64,000 bases of DNA from Clostridiales bacterium (GTDB lineage Bacteria; Bacillota; Clostridia; Lachnospirales; Lachnospiraceae), in assembly GCA_012839295.1 (NCBI GenBank), contig DUNO01000005.1, positions 124,001 through 188,000 on the forward strand, read 5' to 3'. Made by a program: the position numbers and the translations under genes. Positions within the stretch are counted from its first letter, which is position 1. Every line of letters begins with the position of its first letter. This document shows, one piece after another, positions 52,094 through 61,759 of the stretch. The notes beneath the pieces are model-generated. The model did no database searches. It saw only the letters and a list, made by a program, of their open reading frames with translations, and was not told the origin of the DNA.

Positions 52094-52141
52094 GCAGGTT
52101 ATGTAGCCCAAAATGACAGGATATGCTTAAGCTATGGAAAA
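52094..52141 (+). promoter_or_regulatory. Conserved 48-bp element, copy B
   Basis: Matches copy A at 48713-48760 (GCAGGTTATGTAGCC, AAAATGACAG, then GCTAT with a few changes). It sits about 88 bases before the GH3 start, with only a weak hairpin (AACCAA/TTGGTT near 52176) between. The likely promoter lies just downstream but has no clear -35. Confidence 0.55.
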
Positions 52142-52228
52142 CACAATCAGAAATATGTTAACATCCTTCTACGAACCAATTTCTTTGGTTAATATTTATA
52201 ATTTATCATGAAAGGGGAAAGGAAAATT

Positions 52229-55200
52229 ATGAAAAAGAACAAATTGTGGACCGGTTTGTCCTCTGTCTTTTCATTCCTGTTGTGCTTTGCAATTATCGGG
52301 ACGAACTGCGCCCTGGGTTATGCCAGCACAATCAACGGTGCGCTTGGTATCACTACCAGTAAGCTCGTCAGTACAGGTGATGGGGATACGGAGGATACCG
52401 AATACTACAAGAGCGGGTACGGTGAATTAAATGGGGATAACCTAAAAAAATTGATTGCCGATACCCATGCACAGACGGTTACAGAAGAGGAAGAAGGAGC
52501 CGTGCTTCTTAAGAATGATAATAATGCGCTGCCATTGTCCCCAGATGAGCTCCATGTGACCTTGTTTGGCCATGCAGTAGTCCAGCCTTTATTCAGAAAT
52601 AGCTCGGCTGGTTCCAATGCGTCCACAGGAGAAGAAGGTATTGACCTGTACCATGGACTAAAAAATGTAGGCTTTAGCATCAACGATACCTTATTCAATG
52701 CCTATGCAAACAGCCCCACCAAGCGTGGAGTAGCGGGATTTAATTTTGTTACCCAGGAAACAACTACCTGGGACTTTGGCGAGGAGGACATTTCCTTCTA
52801 TACGGATGAGCTGAAGGCCTCCTGGGAAAATGATTATAATGATGTGGCAATTGTAATGCTGGCCCGGCAGGGCGGCGAAGGAAGTGAATTATTCATGGAG
52901 GATCCGGAGGAGGGCATCAGCCAGCTGGCCCTGCACAAAAAGGAAAAGGATCTGCTAAATATGATCAAGGCTTCCGGTAAGTTTAAGAAAACCATAGTGT
53001 TGGTTAACAGCGGCAATCCCATGGAGCTGGGATGGCTGGAGGAATATGGTGTGGATGCATGCCTTTGGATTGGCTGTCCCGGTGAAAAGGGCTTTGAGGG
53101 TGTAGCAAACATCCTGACGGGAGCGGCAAACCCGTCCGGCCGCCTGGCAGAAACCTATGCTGTGAATTCATTATCCGCGCCGGCTTGTGTGAACAATAGC
53201 TTTAACAACCAGACCTGGACGAATCTGGAGGAAGTACTGAAAAATACAGGGGATTCAGAGGAGGAAGCTTCCTATTATGCTGTCCAGGCGGAAGGTATTT
53301 ATATAGGCTATAAATATTATGAAACCAGATATGAAGACCTGGTTCTTGGCCGCTACAATGCAAATGGGGCAGCAGGCTCTTCTACGGGAAATGCCTGGAA
53401 TTATACGGAGGAGGTTACCTATCCCTTTGGGTACGGATTATCCTATACAACCTTTGAACAGAGGTTAGACAGTGTAGAGGTTGGCGAGGATACGGTCAAG
53501 GTCCAGATTACGGTTACCAATACCGGCTCCGTTGCAGGGAAGTCTGCTGTCCAGGTTTATGCGCAGACACCCTATGGTGAATATGAACAGAAGAACTTCG
53601 TTGAGAAATCCGCGATCCAGCTGCTGGACTTTGGAAAGACTGGCCTGCTTCAGCCCGGTGAATCGGAAACCCTGACAATCCAGTGTGATAAATATCTGCT
53701 TGCAAGTTATGATTATGTTGGCGCAAAGGGGTATATTTTAAGTGAGGGTGCTTATTATATCTCCATCGGTGACGATGCACATGATGCACTGAATAATATT
53801 CTTGCAGCAAAGGGTGCCCAGGGTATGGTTGACCTATCAGGAGCGGCTGCTTCAGGCAGCCCGGAGAAGACCTATACCTGGACAGGGAAATTCGATGATG
53901 AAAAATACAGTACTTCATCCACCGGCGTTAGGGTTACGAACCAGTTTGATGATGCTAATCTAAATCATTGGATCGAGGGTGCGGTTACATACCTGTCCAG
54001 AAGTGACTGGCAGGGCACCTACCCGGCAGCTGTCCAGGTGGCATTAACAGATGAAATGATGCAAATCTTTAACGGGGAGCTTTATGAAAAGCCTGCGGAT
54101 GCACCGTCCGTCAGTGATTTCACCCAGGGTGATAACCAGGGGATTCCGCTGGTAACAATGCTCGGGGTGGATTACCATGATTCCTTATGGGAAACCTTTC
54201 TTAACCAGATGACCATCGGGGAAATGGCAACCCTCATAGCGGACAGCTTCGGTACCAAGGAGGTTACGTCCATTGACAAGCCGGCAGTAGCCGTTGGTGA
54301 CGGTCCTGACGGTATCGGCGGTATGGTATCAGCCTTTGACGAAGCGAAATACGGCTTTACAGCACCGACAAATTGCTATACCAATGAGAGCATCCTGGCC
54401 TCCACCTTTAATAAGGAGCTTATGGAACGCCGCGGTGCCCTGATGGGAGAGGAAGGCCTTTTTCTTAGCATTATGGAAAACTGGGGGCCGGGGGCGGATC
54501 TCCACAGGACACCCTTTGGCGGACGTAACTTTGAATATTTTTCAGAGGATGCGAACATGAATTACCTGTGTGAGATACCATATGTGACAGCAATGCAGTC
54601 TAAGGGTGTCAATGCAGGACCAAAGCACATTACTGGAAATGACCAGGAGAATAACAGGGAAGGTGTTGCCTGCTTCTTCAATGAACAGGCCTTCCGTGAG
54701 GGCTCCTTAAGAGGCTTTGAAGGAGCGGTGGTAAAAGGGAATGCCCATGCCTTAATGCAGGGCTTTAACCGTCTGGGACTGATAGGCTGTTCCTCCAGTA
54801 CGGCTCTTAATACCCAGGTGATCCGTAATGAATGGGGCTTCATAGGGCATATTGAGACAGATGCGACGGCAGGTGCGGCAGAGGGGTACAAAGCCCATTA
54901 TACGACAAATATCACTGCCGGTACCGATTCCTATTGCCTGGATTTCTCAGGAACCAGTACGAAGGTCATTACAGAAGCGATTACCTCAAATGATGACGGA
55001 TATCTTCTTGGCAGCTTAAGAAGGGCGGCACACAATATTCTCTATGTTACAGTAAACAGCAATATAATGAATGGCTACAGTACAAATTCGAAGGTTGTGG
55101 CAATCACACCCTGGTGGCAGCCGACCATGTACGGGCTAATTGCTTTCTTTGCAGCGTTGAGTTTATTAAGCCTTGTAATGCTGACATTATCAATGCTCAA

Positions 55201-55249
55201 GGAAAAGAAAGGAAACCGTGACAGGAAAGAAGGAGGGCAGGCAGCATGA
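52229..55249 (+). CDS. Membrane-anchored, domain-permuted GH3 glycosidase, locus 2
   Basis: A 1006-residue relative of the enzyme at 24529 with the same reversed domain order. Candidate acid/base E217 (GGEGSELF), barrel GPKHITGNDQENNREG, nucleophile D878 (IETDATAG). N-terminal signal-anchor helix and C-terminal helix (about 955-980) followed by Lys/Arg-rich KEKKGNRDRKEGG place it outside, tethered at both ends. ATG 52229 follows GGAAAGGAA; an ATG at 52208 lacks a site. The next gene overlaps its stop. Confidence 0.88.
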   Translation: MKKNKLWTGLSSVFSFLLCFAIIGTNCALGYASTINGALGITTSKLVSTGDGDTEDTEYYKSGYGELNGDNLKKLIADTHAQTVTEEEEGAVLLKNDNNALPLSPDELHVTLFGHAVVQPLFRNSSAGSNASTGEEGIDLYHGLKNVGFSINDTLFNAYANSPTKRGVAGFNFVTQETTTWDFGEEDISFYTDELKASWENDYNDVAIVMLARQGGEGSELFMEDPEEGISQLALHKKEKDLLNMIKASGKFKKTIVLVNSGNPMELGWLEEYGVDACLWIGCPGEKGFEGVANILTGAANPSGRLAETYAVNSLSAPACVNNSFNNQTWTNLEEVLKNTGDSEEEASYYAVQAEGIYIGYKYYETRYEDLVLGRYNANGAAGSSTGNAWNYTEEVTYPFGYGLSYTTFEQRLDSVEVGEDTVKVQITVTNTGSVAGKSAVQVYAQTPYGEYEQKNFVEKSAIQLLDFGKTGLLQPGESETLTIQCDKYLLASYDYVGAKGYILSEGAYYISIGDDAHDALNNILAAKGAQGMVDLSGAAASGSPEKTYTWTGKFDDEKYSTSSTGVRVTNQFDDANLNHWIEGAVTYLSRSDWQGTYPAAVQVALTDEMMQIFNGELYEKPADAPSVSDFTQGDNQGIPLVTMLGVDYHDSLWETFLNQMTIGEMATLIADSFGTKEVTSIDKPAVAVGDGPDGIGGMVSAFDEAKYGFTAPTNCYTNESILASTFNKELMERRGALMGEEGLFLSIMENWGPGADLHRTPFGGRNFEYFSEDANMNYLCEIPYVTAMQSKGVNAGPKHITGNDQENNREGVACFFNEQAFREGSLRGFEGAVVKGNAHALMQGFNRLGLIGCSSSTALNTQVIRNEWGFIGHIETDATAGAAEGYKAHYTTNITAGTDSYCLDFSGTSTKVITEAITSNDDGYLLGSLRRAAHNILYVTVNSNIMNGYSTNSKVVAITPWWQPTMYGLIAFFAALSLLSLVMLTLSMLKEKKGNRDRKEGGQAA

Positions 55250-55644
55250 AGGAAATTTTAAGTAAAAAAGCAGCAGGCTTTTATTTTGCAGCCCTTGCCG
55301 GCTTGGTGGCAATTGTAGCAATTATCCGCTATGTGGCATGGGCACCGGCGCATAATGCCATGAATTCGCTTATTCTGGTTGCGCTGGTTCTTGGTCTCGT
55401 AATTGATATTGTATTAATCTTTTACGACAACAATTATCTTATAGTTGCAGCTACGGCATGCTATAGTGTCGCGCTGTTCCAGCTCCTTGCGGATTCAGTC
55501 GGTTCCTTTGTAGATTTATTTCAGGGGATCGTTATGTTTGGCGATTCCACACAGGTGGGCACCATTATTTCAATCAGCTGCTTTATTGCGGTCAGTATCC
55601 TGGCGTCGGTCGTTGCCAGCTTTATGAAAAGAGTAAGGGCCTGA
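55246..55644 (+). CDS. Four-helix membrane partner of the GH3 enzyme, locus 2
   Basis: A 132-residue protein with four helices (about 10-30, 38-58, 65-85, 105-128). Overlaps the GH3 stop by four bases (ATGA), so translation is coupled. Parallels the 149-residue protein at 27618, although sequence identity is low by eye. Confidence 0.7.
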   Translation: MKEILSKKAAGFYFAALAGLVAIVAIIRYVAWAPAHNAMNSLILVALVLGLVIDIVLIFYDNNYLIVAATACYSVALFQLLADSVGSFVDLFQGIVMFGDSTQVGTIISISCFIAVSILASVVASFMKRVRA

Positions 55645-55699
55645 TAGGTTCGGCATCAGGCTATGAGTTGACAGGAGGACCTGAGAGGGAAAGAACTGC

Positions 55700-57061
55700 T
55701 TAAGCGGTTCTTTCCCTTGCCATATCTAATAAAGTATCCCTATCATTCAATCCTGGATTCTCCAAGACCTGCTCCAGCAAATAAGCCAGTATTTCGCCAA
55801 CCTGCCGTCCCGGCTTCATACCTATGGCAATCAGGTCATTTCCGTTGACATTTAGTTCCTTCAGGCTCACGCATTCCCTCCGGTTAAGGATACCCTGGTA
55901 AAGCCCTCTGGCCTTCTCCAGCTGCCCTAGCTTTTCCCCGGTATAATCCGGGTGCTTCGCCGAAGCATCAGCACGGCACACCTCGAATAACAGGGGCATG
56001 TATTCCTTGCCAACCTTGCACATGGTTTTTCGCATACCCGCCGGGGTCAGTTCAAAGGAATGGTCATGCCAGCGGATTAAGTGGACAACCGCATCAATGG
56101 TATCATTATCAAATTTCAAGCGCCTGAGAATGCGCTTTGCGGTGAGGGCGCCTTTTTCCTGGTGCCCGTAGAAATGGCGCTGTCCGTTCCTGCCGATGCT
56201 GATGCAGCTGGGCTTTTCAATATCATGCAGCAGCAGGGTCCATTTAAGGATTGTCCGTTCCCGCACATCAAAGCCGGAAGCCTCCTGCCTGCCTGCTTCT
56301 TCAACGGCCCGCAGGGTATGCTCCCCAACGGAGTAGATATGGTGGGCATTGTTATGCTCTGTTACCATCAGTTGGTCAAATTCCGGCAGTACCACCCTGG
56401 TAATCCCGGTCTCATACAGGTCGCGCAGGCGGTCAGGGTAGTCTGACAATAATAGCTTGGTCAGCTCCACACGGATGCGCTCCGCGCTGATATTGTTCAA
56501 ATTAGCCGCCTTGGCCTTTACTGCAGCCAAGGTCTTTTCTTCTATGGAAAATCCCAGCTGGGCGGAAAAACGGACGGCCCTAAGGATTCGGAGCGCATCT
56601 TCATTGAACCGCTCCTCGGCACTGCCGACACACCGTACCAGCTTCCTCCTAAGATCCTCCATCCCACCGAAGAGGTCAATAAAGCCCTCCTTTTCATTGA
56701 AGGCCATAGCATTAATGGTAAAGTCCCTGCGCTTTAAGTCCTCCGCCAGGCTGGAGGTAAAGGAGACCTCCTTCGGATGTCGGTTGTCCTCATATTCCCC
56801 GTCAAGCCGGTAAGTGGTCACCTCAAAATGCTCCTTATCTATAAGAACCGTTACGGTTCCATGCTGGATCCCCGTATCAACGGTGCGCCGGAAAATCCTT
56901 TTCACCTCCTGGGGTGTGGCAGAGGTGGTGATATCCCAATCCTCCGGTTCCCGCCCAAGAACCATGTCGCGGACGCAGCCGCCTACGGCATAGGCCTCAT
57001 AGCCCTGCTGCATCAGTTCTTCTATGATCATGTTTACTTTTTGGGGAATACGAAAAGTCAT
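55700..57061 (-). CDS. cca: CCA-adding tRNA nucleotidyltransferase
   Basis: A 453-residue enzyme that adds or repairs CCA at tRNA 3' ends. The head domain has AVGGCVRDMVLGREPEDWDIT with the catalytic DxD, followed by the class II neck. A C-terminal HD domain (LLHDIEKPSC, GHQEKGA) is present, as in many bacterial CCA enzymes. ATG 57061 follows AAGGAGG on the minus strand. Convergent with the locus-2 GH3 unit. Confidence 0.93.
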   Translation of the reverse strand: MTFRIPQKVNMIIEELMQQGYEAYAVGGCVRDMVLGREPEDWDITTSATPQEVKRIFRRTVDTGIQHGTVTVLIDKEHFEVTTYRLDGEYEDNRHPKEVSFTSSLAEDLKRRDFTINAMAFNEKEGFIDLFGGMEDLRRKLVRCVGSAEERFNEDALRILRAVRFSAQLGFSIEEKTLAAVKAKAANLNNISAERIRVELTKLLLSDYPDRLRDLYETGITRVVLPEFDQLMVTEHNNAHHIYSVGEHTLRAVEEAGRQEASGFDVRERTILKWTLLLHDIEKPSCISIGRNGQRHFYGHQEKGALTAKRILRRLKFDNDTIDAVVHLIRWHDHSFELTPAGMRKTMCKVGKEYMPLLFEVCRADASAKHPDYTGEKLGQLEKARGLYQGILNRRECVSLKELNVNGNDLIAIGMKPGRQVGEILAYLLEQVLENPGLNDRDTLLDMARERTA

Positions 57062-57279
57062 GGAAAACCTCCTTGGATAAGTTCACAACGATTATAGCAA
57101 AGCGTGGGAAAATAATCAAGGAAGCAGATGATAAGATAAGGGAAAAATGATTTTCCACAAATTCCTCAATCCCTAATCATGAATTCTTATTTACCAACAT
57201 AATATTAGTAGACGGGTTTTTTACCCGTATTTAAATGACTGTTTCTTGTAATCATAATGTATCGTTGGGAGGATTCGCA

Positions 57280-58365
57280 GTGGAGGATAGGAGCCAGGAA
57301 GCATTAAAAAAATACCGCCTTAAGATTTACAATATATATAGAGCAAGGGGAGCTTTTTTGCTGGAGACAGATCTTGGACTGAAGCTTTATAAATGCTTTG
57401 AAGGCTCTAAGAATCGGGCAGTGTTTGAGCATAAAGTAAAGGAGCATCTGTTGGACCAGGGCTATGCCAATACGGATTTGTTTGTCAAGACGATGGAGGA
57501 TGAGCTTCTGGCAGAGGATGGGGCAGGCTGCCAGTATATTATGAAGAACTGGTTCTGGGGTGAAGAGTGCAATCTGAAGGAATTGTCACAGATTGAAACC
57601 GCATCTGCAAATCTGGCCAGGCTTCATAACCTTCTAAAGGATGTGGACTTTACAAAGGAGCAGCTGGAGCACAATATCTCTCCTAACCTGGTGGAGACCT
57701 TTGATAAACGCAACCGCGAGCTGAAGCGTGTTAAGGCATATATCCGTGAGAAAAAGCAGAAAAATGAATTTGAGCTGTCTTATTTGAATTACTATGATGA
57801 ATTTTATGAGCAGGGGCAGACAGCAGCCCGCCGGCTGACAAGCTCGGCATACCACTCCCTGTTAGAGGAAGCGGTCCGTGAGCGCAGAGTCTGTCACGGC
57901 AATTATACATACCACAACCTGATTATGTTAAAAGAAAGGTCCCAGGCAATTACAAAGACCTATGTGCCGCCAGGGTGGATTAACACCCAACCGATTTATG
58001 CGGCTTCCCTCCCTTCCGGTGAGGACATGATCGCAACCACTAACTTCGAGAAATCCTATATCGGGCTGCAGATTAGTGACCTCTATCAGTTTGTGCGCAA
58101 GGTTATGGAGAAAAATGACTGGGATATCCTGTACGGCAGCAATATGATCGAGGCTTATGACCGCATTAGGCATATTTCCAAGGAAGAGCTGAACATCCTA
58201 TACCTGCTGCTGCTTTACCCGGAGAAATTCTGGAAGATTACGAACTTCTATTATAATGGAAAAAAATCCTGGGTATCCGGCAGGAATATCCAGAAGCTTA
58301 ATATCATTGGTGAGCAGAATACGAAGAAGGAAATGTTCCTGCGTAAGCTGGAGAGCATCCTGTAG
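57280..58365 (+). CDS. CotS-family spore coat protein
   Basis: A 361-residue protein of the CotS/CotI group, which share a kinase-like fold (ARLHNLL, RVCHGNYTYHNLIML, TTNFEKSYIGLQISDLYQFVRKVMEKN). These are spore-coat proteins in Bacillus; kinase activity is uncertain. Start GTG 57280 lies seven bases after GGGAGG; an ATG at 57235 has no such site. It implies the host can sporulate. Confidence 0.85.
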   Translation: MEDRSQEALKKYRLKIYNIYRARGAFLLETDLGLKLYKCFEGSKNRAVFEHKVKEHLLDQGYANTDLFVKTMEDELLAEDGAGCQYIMKNWFWGEECNLKELSQIETASANLARLHNLLKDVDFTKEQLEHNISPNLVETFDKRNRELKRVKAYIREKKQKNEFELSYLNYYDEFYEQGQTAARRLTSSAYHSLLEEAVRERRVCHGNYTYHNLIMLKERSQAITKTYVPPGWINTQPIYAASLPSGEDMIATTNFEKSYIGLQISDLYQFVRKVMEKNDWDILYGSNMIEAYDRIRHISKEELNILYLLLLYPEKFWKITNFYYNGKKSWVSGRNIQKLNIIGEQNTKKEMFLRKLESIL

Positions 58366-58787
58366 AAATGCTGGAAAAGGAGCCTATGGAGGCCATAAGA
58401 AAAGAATGCCATTAGAATAGCCTGCAAAAGATTTTTATGGGATCATAAGCGATGGGATCCATAGGAAGGCGGGACAAAAGTCTTGCGCAGTCATGGGTAA
58501 AATATCCTATGTGTATGGCTGGAAAAGTGCTGGATAGGCATAATCTGTGATTGAATCCTCGGCAAAGGTGGGCTATAATGATCTAGAGTGGAGCAGGTAT
58601 TCCACATGCTTAAGGAAATGTTTCTTTGATAATAACAATAACTATAAAGAGAAAGCATATCGAAACTAGATTGAAATGAAGATCATTTCAATCTGACATT
58701 GAGTGGCCTGATGGCCAAATGACCGTTAGTGTATTATTTTACTCAGTGGGACAGTACACGGAAATTATATATTAGAGGTACATTAAG
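58366..58787. other. Intergenic stretch with a perfect hairpin
   Basis: No gene recognised in these 422 bases. A perfect 12-bp hairpin with a 3-base loop (AGATTGAAATGA, AGA, TCATTTCAATCT) spans 58668-58694. It is not followed by T. The last 60 bases carry the leader of the next gene (TTAGAGG before ATG 58788). Confidence 0.5.
58668..58694. repeat. Perfect 12-bp palindrome
   Basis: Arms 58668-58679 and 58683-58694 with AGA between. Located about 95 bases before the PEGA gene. Could be an operator or a processing stem; nothing else identifies it. Confidence 0.5.
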
Positions 58788-60263
58788 ATGGCGTATAGTA
58801 AAGCACCGAAGAAGCGGTTAGGTATTAACACAAGGCCCATACTCAGCCTTGTGATAGGGCTCAGTCTTTTTTCCATTGTGATAATAGCTACGATGATGTC
58901 TAACACCAGGGCTATGAATACAAAGATCACAAGGAATAATAGCCATAATTCACAGGAAGAAGTGGCAGCGGCAACGGGTGGGCAGGCAGATAAGGTGCTT
59001 GCGGTTGTTAAAGCCATTGACACGGAGTTAAAGACGGTTACCCTGTATGATATCAACAAAAAGGAGCTGCTGGAATTGAGCTATACCAGCGGTACTAATA
59101 TTACAGATAAATATGATAAGGCAATTACAATTAACCGGATTGAAGTTGGGGAAATGGTGGATATAGACTACCAGAAATATAAGGCTAAGCTGACGGACAT
59201 GAAGATATCAACCAGGGCGTGGAGATATGCCAAGGTGAGCAATTTAGGGATTGACCGGGGTGAAAATAGGATGAAGATCGTCTCCAGGCTGTATAAATAT
59301 GATGACGATATTTTTATCCTTAATGGAGAGGAAGCCATTCCAGTTACCGACCTGGCGGAGCAGGATGAGCTCACCGTCAGGGGTTATGAGGATACCATTT
59401 ATTCCATCGTGGTAACCAGGGGCCACGGCACCGTTATCCTTGAGAACTATGATAATTTCCTGGGGGACTATATCACAATCGGTTATGAAGCCATACAGCG
59501 GATAACGAAGGATATGGAGATTACGGTCAGGGAAGGCAATTTTAACCTGACGGTGGAAAATGGGGCTTATAGTGCAACCAAAAATATAACCGTAAAACGC
59601 AATGAGACATCCTATGTTTCCTTAAGCGACTTAGGGCCCGGAGGCGGGCGGATAGGCCGGATAACCTTCCAGATCTCACCCTTTGGGGCGGATTTATTCG
59701 TTGACGGAGAACGGCTTTCCTATTCGGATCCTCTGGAGCTGGATTATGGGGAGCATAAATTAAAGGTTTCGATGAAGGGCTATACCTCCTACCAAGGAGT
59801 TTTAACAGTGGACGCAGCCAGCAAGACCGTTAAGGTTGACCTGCCGGAGGCATCCAGTGACCAGGAGGCAACGGCAACGGAATCAAATACCTCCTCAGGA
59901 AATACAGGCTCATCATCAGGCTCCGGAACGGGAAGCGGGGGAAATACCTCCCAGGGAAATAGTAACCAGAACGGCGGCCAGAATGGAAATCAAAACGGTA
60001 ACCAGATTAATAACCCGGGCAACTCCACGGAGGAGGATGTGGATGGAAACCATTTAATCTATATCCAGGCTCCCTCGGGCGCTTCGGTATATCTGGACGG
60101 AAATTATAAATGTACGGCACCGGGCAGCTTCCCGAAGGTAATCGGCACCCATGTCCTCACCTTTATCAAAGAGGGCTATGAGACGACAAGCTATACGGTT
60201 GAAGTGTCGGATGATGGGTTGGATTCTTATTATACCTTCCCGGAGCTGGCGAAAAAGGATTAA
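58788..60263 (+). CDS. PEGA-domain membrane-anchored protein
   Basis: A 491-residue protein: one membrane helix (about 18-38), a beta-rich extracellular region with several repeats of the pattern KAIDTELKTVTLYDIN, PEGA-type domain 1 (about 290-350, PFGADLFVDGERLSYSDPLEL), a long Ser/Gly/Asn/Gln-rich linker (about 360-420), and PEGA domain 2 (about 425-485, APSGASVYLDGNYKCTAPGSF). PEGA domains are thought to act in cell-surface assembly. No function can be assigned. Its last stretch is followed by the promoter-in-terminator described at 60348. Confidence 0.8.
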   Translation: MAYSKAPKKRLGINTRPILSLVIGLSLFSIVIIATMMSNTRAMNTKITRNNSHNSQEEVAAATGGQADKVLAVVKAIDTELKTVTLYDINKKELLELSYTSGTNITDKYDKAITINRIEVGEMVDIDYQKYKAKLTDMKISTRAWRYAKVSNLGIDRGENRMKIVSRLYKYDDDIFILNGEEAIPVTDLAEQDELTVRGYEDTIYSIVVTRGHGTVILENYDNFLGDYITIGYEAIQRITKDMEITVREGNFNLTVENGAYSATKNITVKRNETSYVSLSDLGPGGGRIGRITFQISPFGADLFVDGERLSYSDPLELDYGEHKLKVSMKGYTSYQGVLTVDAASKTVKVDLPEASSDQEATATESNTSSGNTGSSSGSGTGSGGNTSQGNSNQNGGQNGNQNGNQINNPGNSTEEDVDGNHLIYIQAPSGASVYLDGNYKCTAPGSFPKVIGTHVLTFIKEGYETTSYTVEVSDDGLDSYYTFPELAKKD

Positions 60264-60347
60264 TCGCATCCTGTCAGATGCTTTGGCTTCTCAGATAATT
60301 AAATAATTTTTTGTGGCATTGGATAGAATCCTGTCAATCGATTTTTT

Positions 60348-60420
60348 AACCTCTCTCTTTTCAGAATAGCTTTTGTAAGCTATAATAAATGTAAATTTAT
60401 GGAAAAGAGAGGGGTTTTTT
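60348..60420 (+). terminator. Terminator with a promoter in its loop
   Basis: A 15-bp stem (60348-60362 with 60402-60416) ends in TTTTTT immediately before ATG 60421. TTTTCA (60358-60363), 17 bases and TATAAT (60381-60386) form a promoter inside the structure. Read-through RNA would fold the hairpin, sequestering the ribosome site GAGAGGGG in the stem; RNA starting inside the loop lacks the left arm and keeps that site free. Confidence 0.7.
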
Positions 60421-61635
60421 ATGCTGCAAAACTTGTATGACAACAATATCGTAATTTATACCTTCGCGGGACTGGGAGGCTTCGGGTTATTACTGCGCCT
60501 TATCGTGAATCTGGTATATAAGCATCTGATGAAAGAGTCCGACCAATTGGGTGAGACGAAAAATAAGATGCTCAAACATATTAAACTGAAATTCTCCACC
60601 TGCTACAAACTGAAAATCGGTGTGAATAATGTGGATACATTTGTGGATAAGAATCTTTTGAAGTACCGTTTTTGTGGACTTCTATTATCCACATGGGAGA
60701 ATCTGTGTGGACAAGTTCTGTACCTTATCCTCCTGATGGTGCCTATTATCACGGTTTTCGCGGTTTTGGAAGATTGTGGACAAGACCAAATTTTGATGAC
60801 GGGAACAGTGGGTATCCTGTCAGCGGCAGTATTGATACTTGTGGATAAAAGTATTAACCTGCCGGGTAAAAAGAAAGTAATACGTTTAAATTTGCTGGAT
60901 TATTTAGAGAATTTCTGTAAAGTAAGGCTGGAGCAGGAAACAGCAAATCCTGAGTTGATAGAACAATACCGCCGGGAGTATTTTCAAGTGGCAGAGCTAC
61001 ATAATAAGAAAGCAAAGTCTGGAGTTTTCCGGGATAAGAGGTCGGAGACCGCGGCAGCCTTAGAGACGGAGGCGGACAGCACGAGGGATGAATTAAGCCG
61101 CCGGAGAGAGGCAAAGCTGAGAAAGCAGGAGGAAAAGAGGCTTCAAGCGGCACGCCGGGAGGAGGAGCAGCGCAGGCTCCAGGAGCAAAGAAGGGCAGAG
61201 GAGCAGCGCAGGCTGGAAGAGAGAAGGGAACAGGCAGCAAGGCGCCGGGAGGAAGAGCGCCTGAAGCTGGAGGAAGAAAGGGAGGCTTTGGAGGCCAGAA
61301 GAGCCCAGCTGAAGAAGAAGGCGGAACAAAAGCATACAGTAAAGGAAGAAAAACAGAAACAGCAGGAAGAGAAGGAGCTGATCCTGCATAGCATGGAGGA
61401 GGATTTAAAGCCTGTACGCAACCATTCCAGTATGGAGGATATACTTCAGGGGGCAGAGGAGATTGCTGCCGCGCAGGAGCTGGGTACAAAGGCCCGGACC
61501 GAGCTGAAGGGAGAGCAGGAGAAGCTGGAAAGCAGCAGGCTGGCTAAGAGCCAGGCAGATAAGCCAAAGCTCCATACCATGGATCCGCAGGAGGAAAAAT
61601 TAATAGAGGACGTACTCAGGGAATTCTTTGCATAA
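60421..61635 (+). CDS. Membrane protein with long charged coiled coil
   Basis: A 404-residue protein with hydrophobic helices at about 12-33, 92-115 and 120-140, then a long Arg/Glu/Gln/Lys-rich region (about 205-320) with repeated REEEQRRL, EEQRRLEE and REEERLK units, typical of a single alpha helix or coiled coil. I do not recognise the family, though such proteins are common in Lachnospiraceae genomes. Role unknown; structural or scaffolding functions are possible. Confidence 0.7.
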   Translation: MLQNLYDNNIVIYTFAGLGGFGLLLRLIVNLVYKHLMKESDQLGETKNKMLKHIKLKFSTCYKLKIGVNNVDTFVDKNLLKYRFCGLLLSTWENLCGQVLYLILLMVPIITVFAVLEDCGQDQILMTGTVGILSAAVLILVDKSINLPGKKKVIRLNLLDYLENFCKVRLEQETANPELIEQYRREYFQVAELHNKKAKSGVFRDKRSETAAALETEADSTRDELSRRREAKLRKQEEKRLQAARREEEQRRLQEQRRAEEQRRLEERREQAARRREEERLKLEEEREALEARRAQLKKKAEQKHTVKEEKQKQQEEKELILHSMEEDLKPVRNHSSMEDILQGAEEIAAAQELGTKARTELKGEQEKLESSRLAKSQADKPKLHTMDPQEEKLIEDVLREFFA

Positions 61636-61702
61636 AGTCCTTTCAATAAAAACATGAAAAAAATTCCTTTGGACAAAGCCAGAAGGACTTAGCAGAAAAA
61701 TA

Positions 61703-61731
61703 TTGAATAATTACTTGGCCTTTGTTAAAAT
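61703..61731 (+). promoter_or_regulatory. Promoter of pgi
   Basis: TTGAAT (61703-61708), exactly 17 bases, TAAAAT (61726-61731). Confidence 0.65.
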
Positions 61732-61759
61732 ATAAAGAAAAAAGAAAGGGAGTAAGACA

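Noticed and set aside
61093-61489. Minus-strand Leu/Ser/Pro-rich frames opposite the coiled-coil gene
   Set aside because: They are the reverse of Glu/Arg/Gln codon repeats, with no start signals, so they are composition artefacts.
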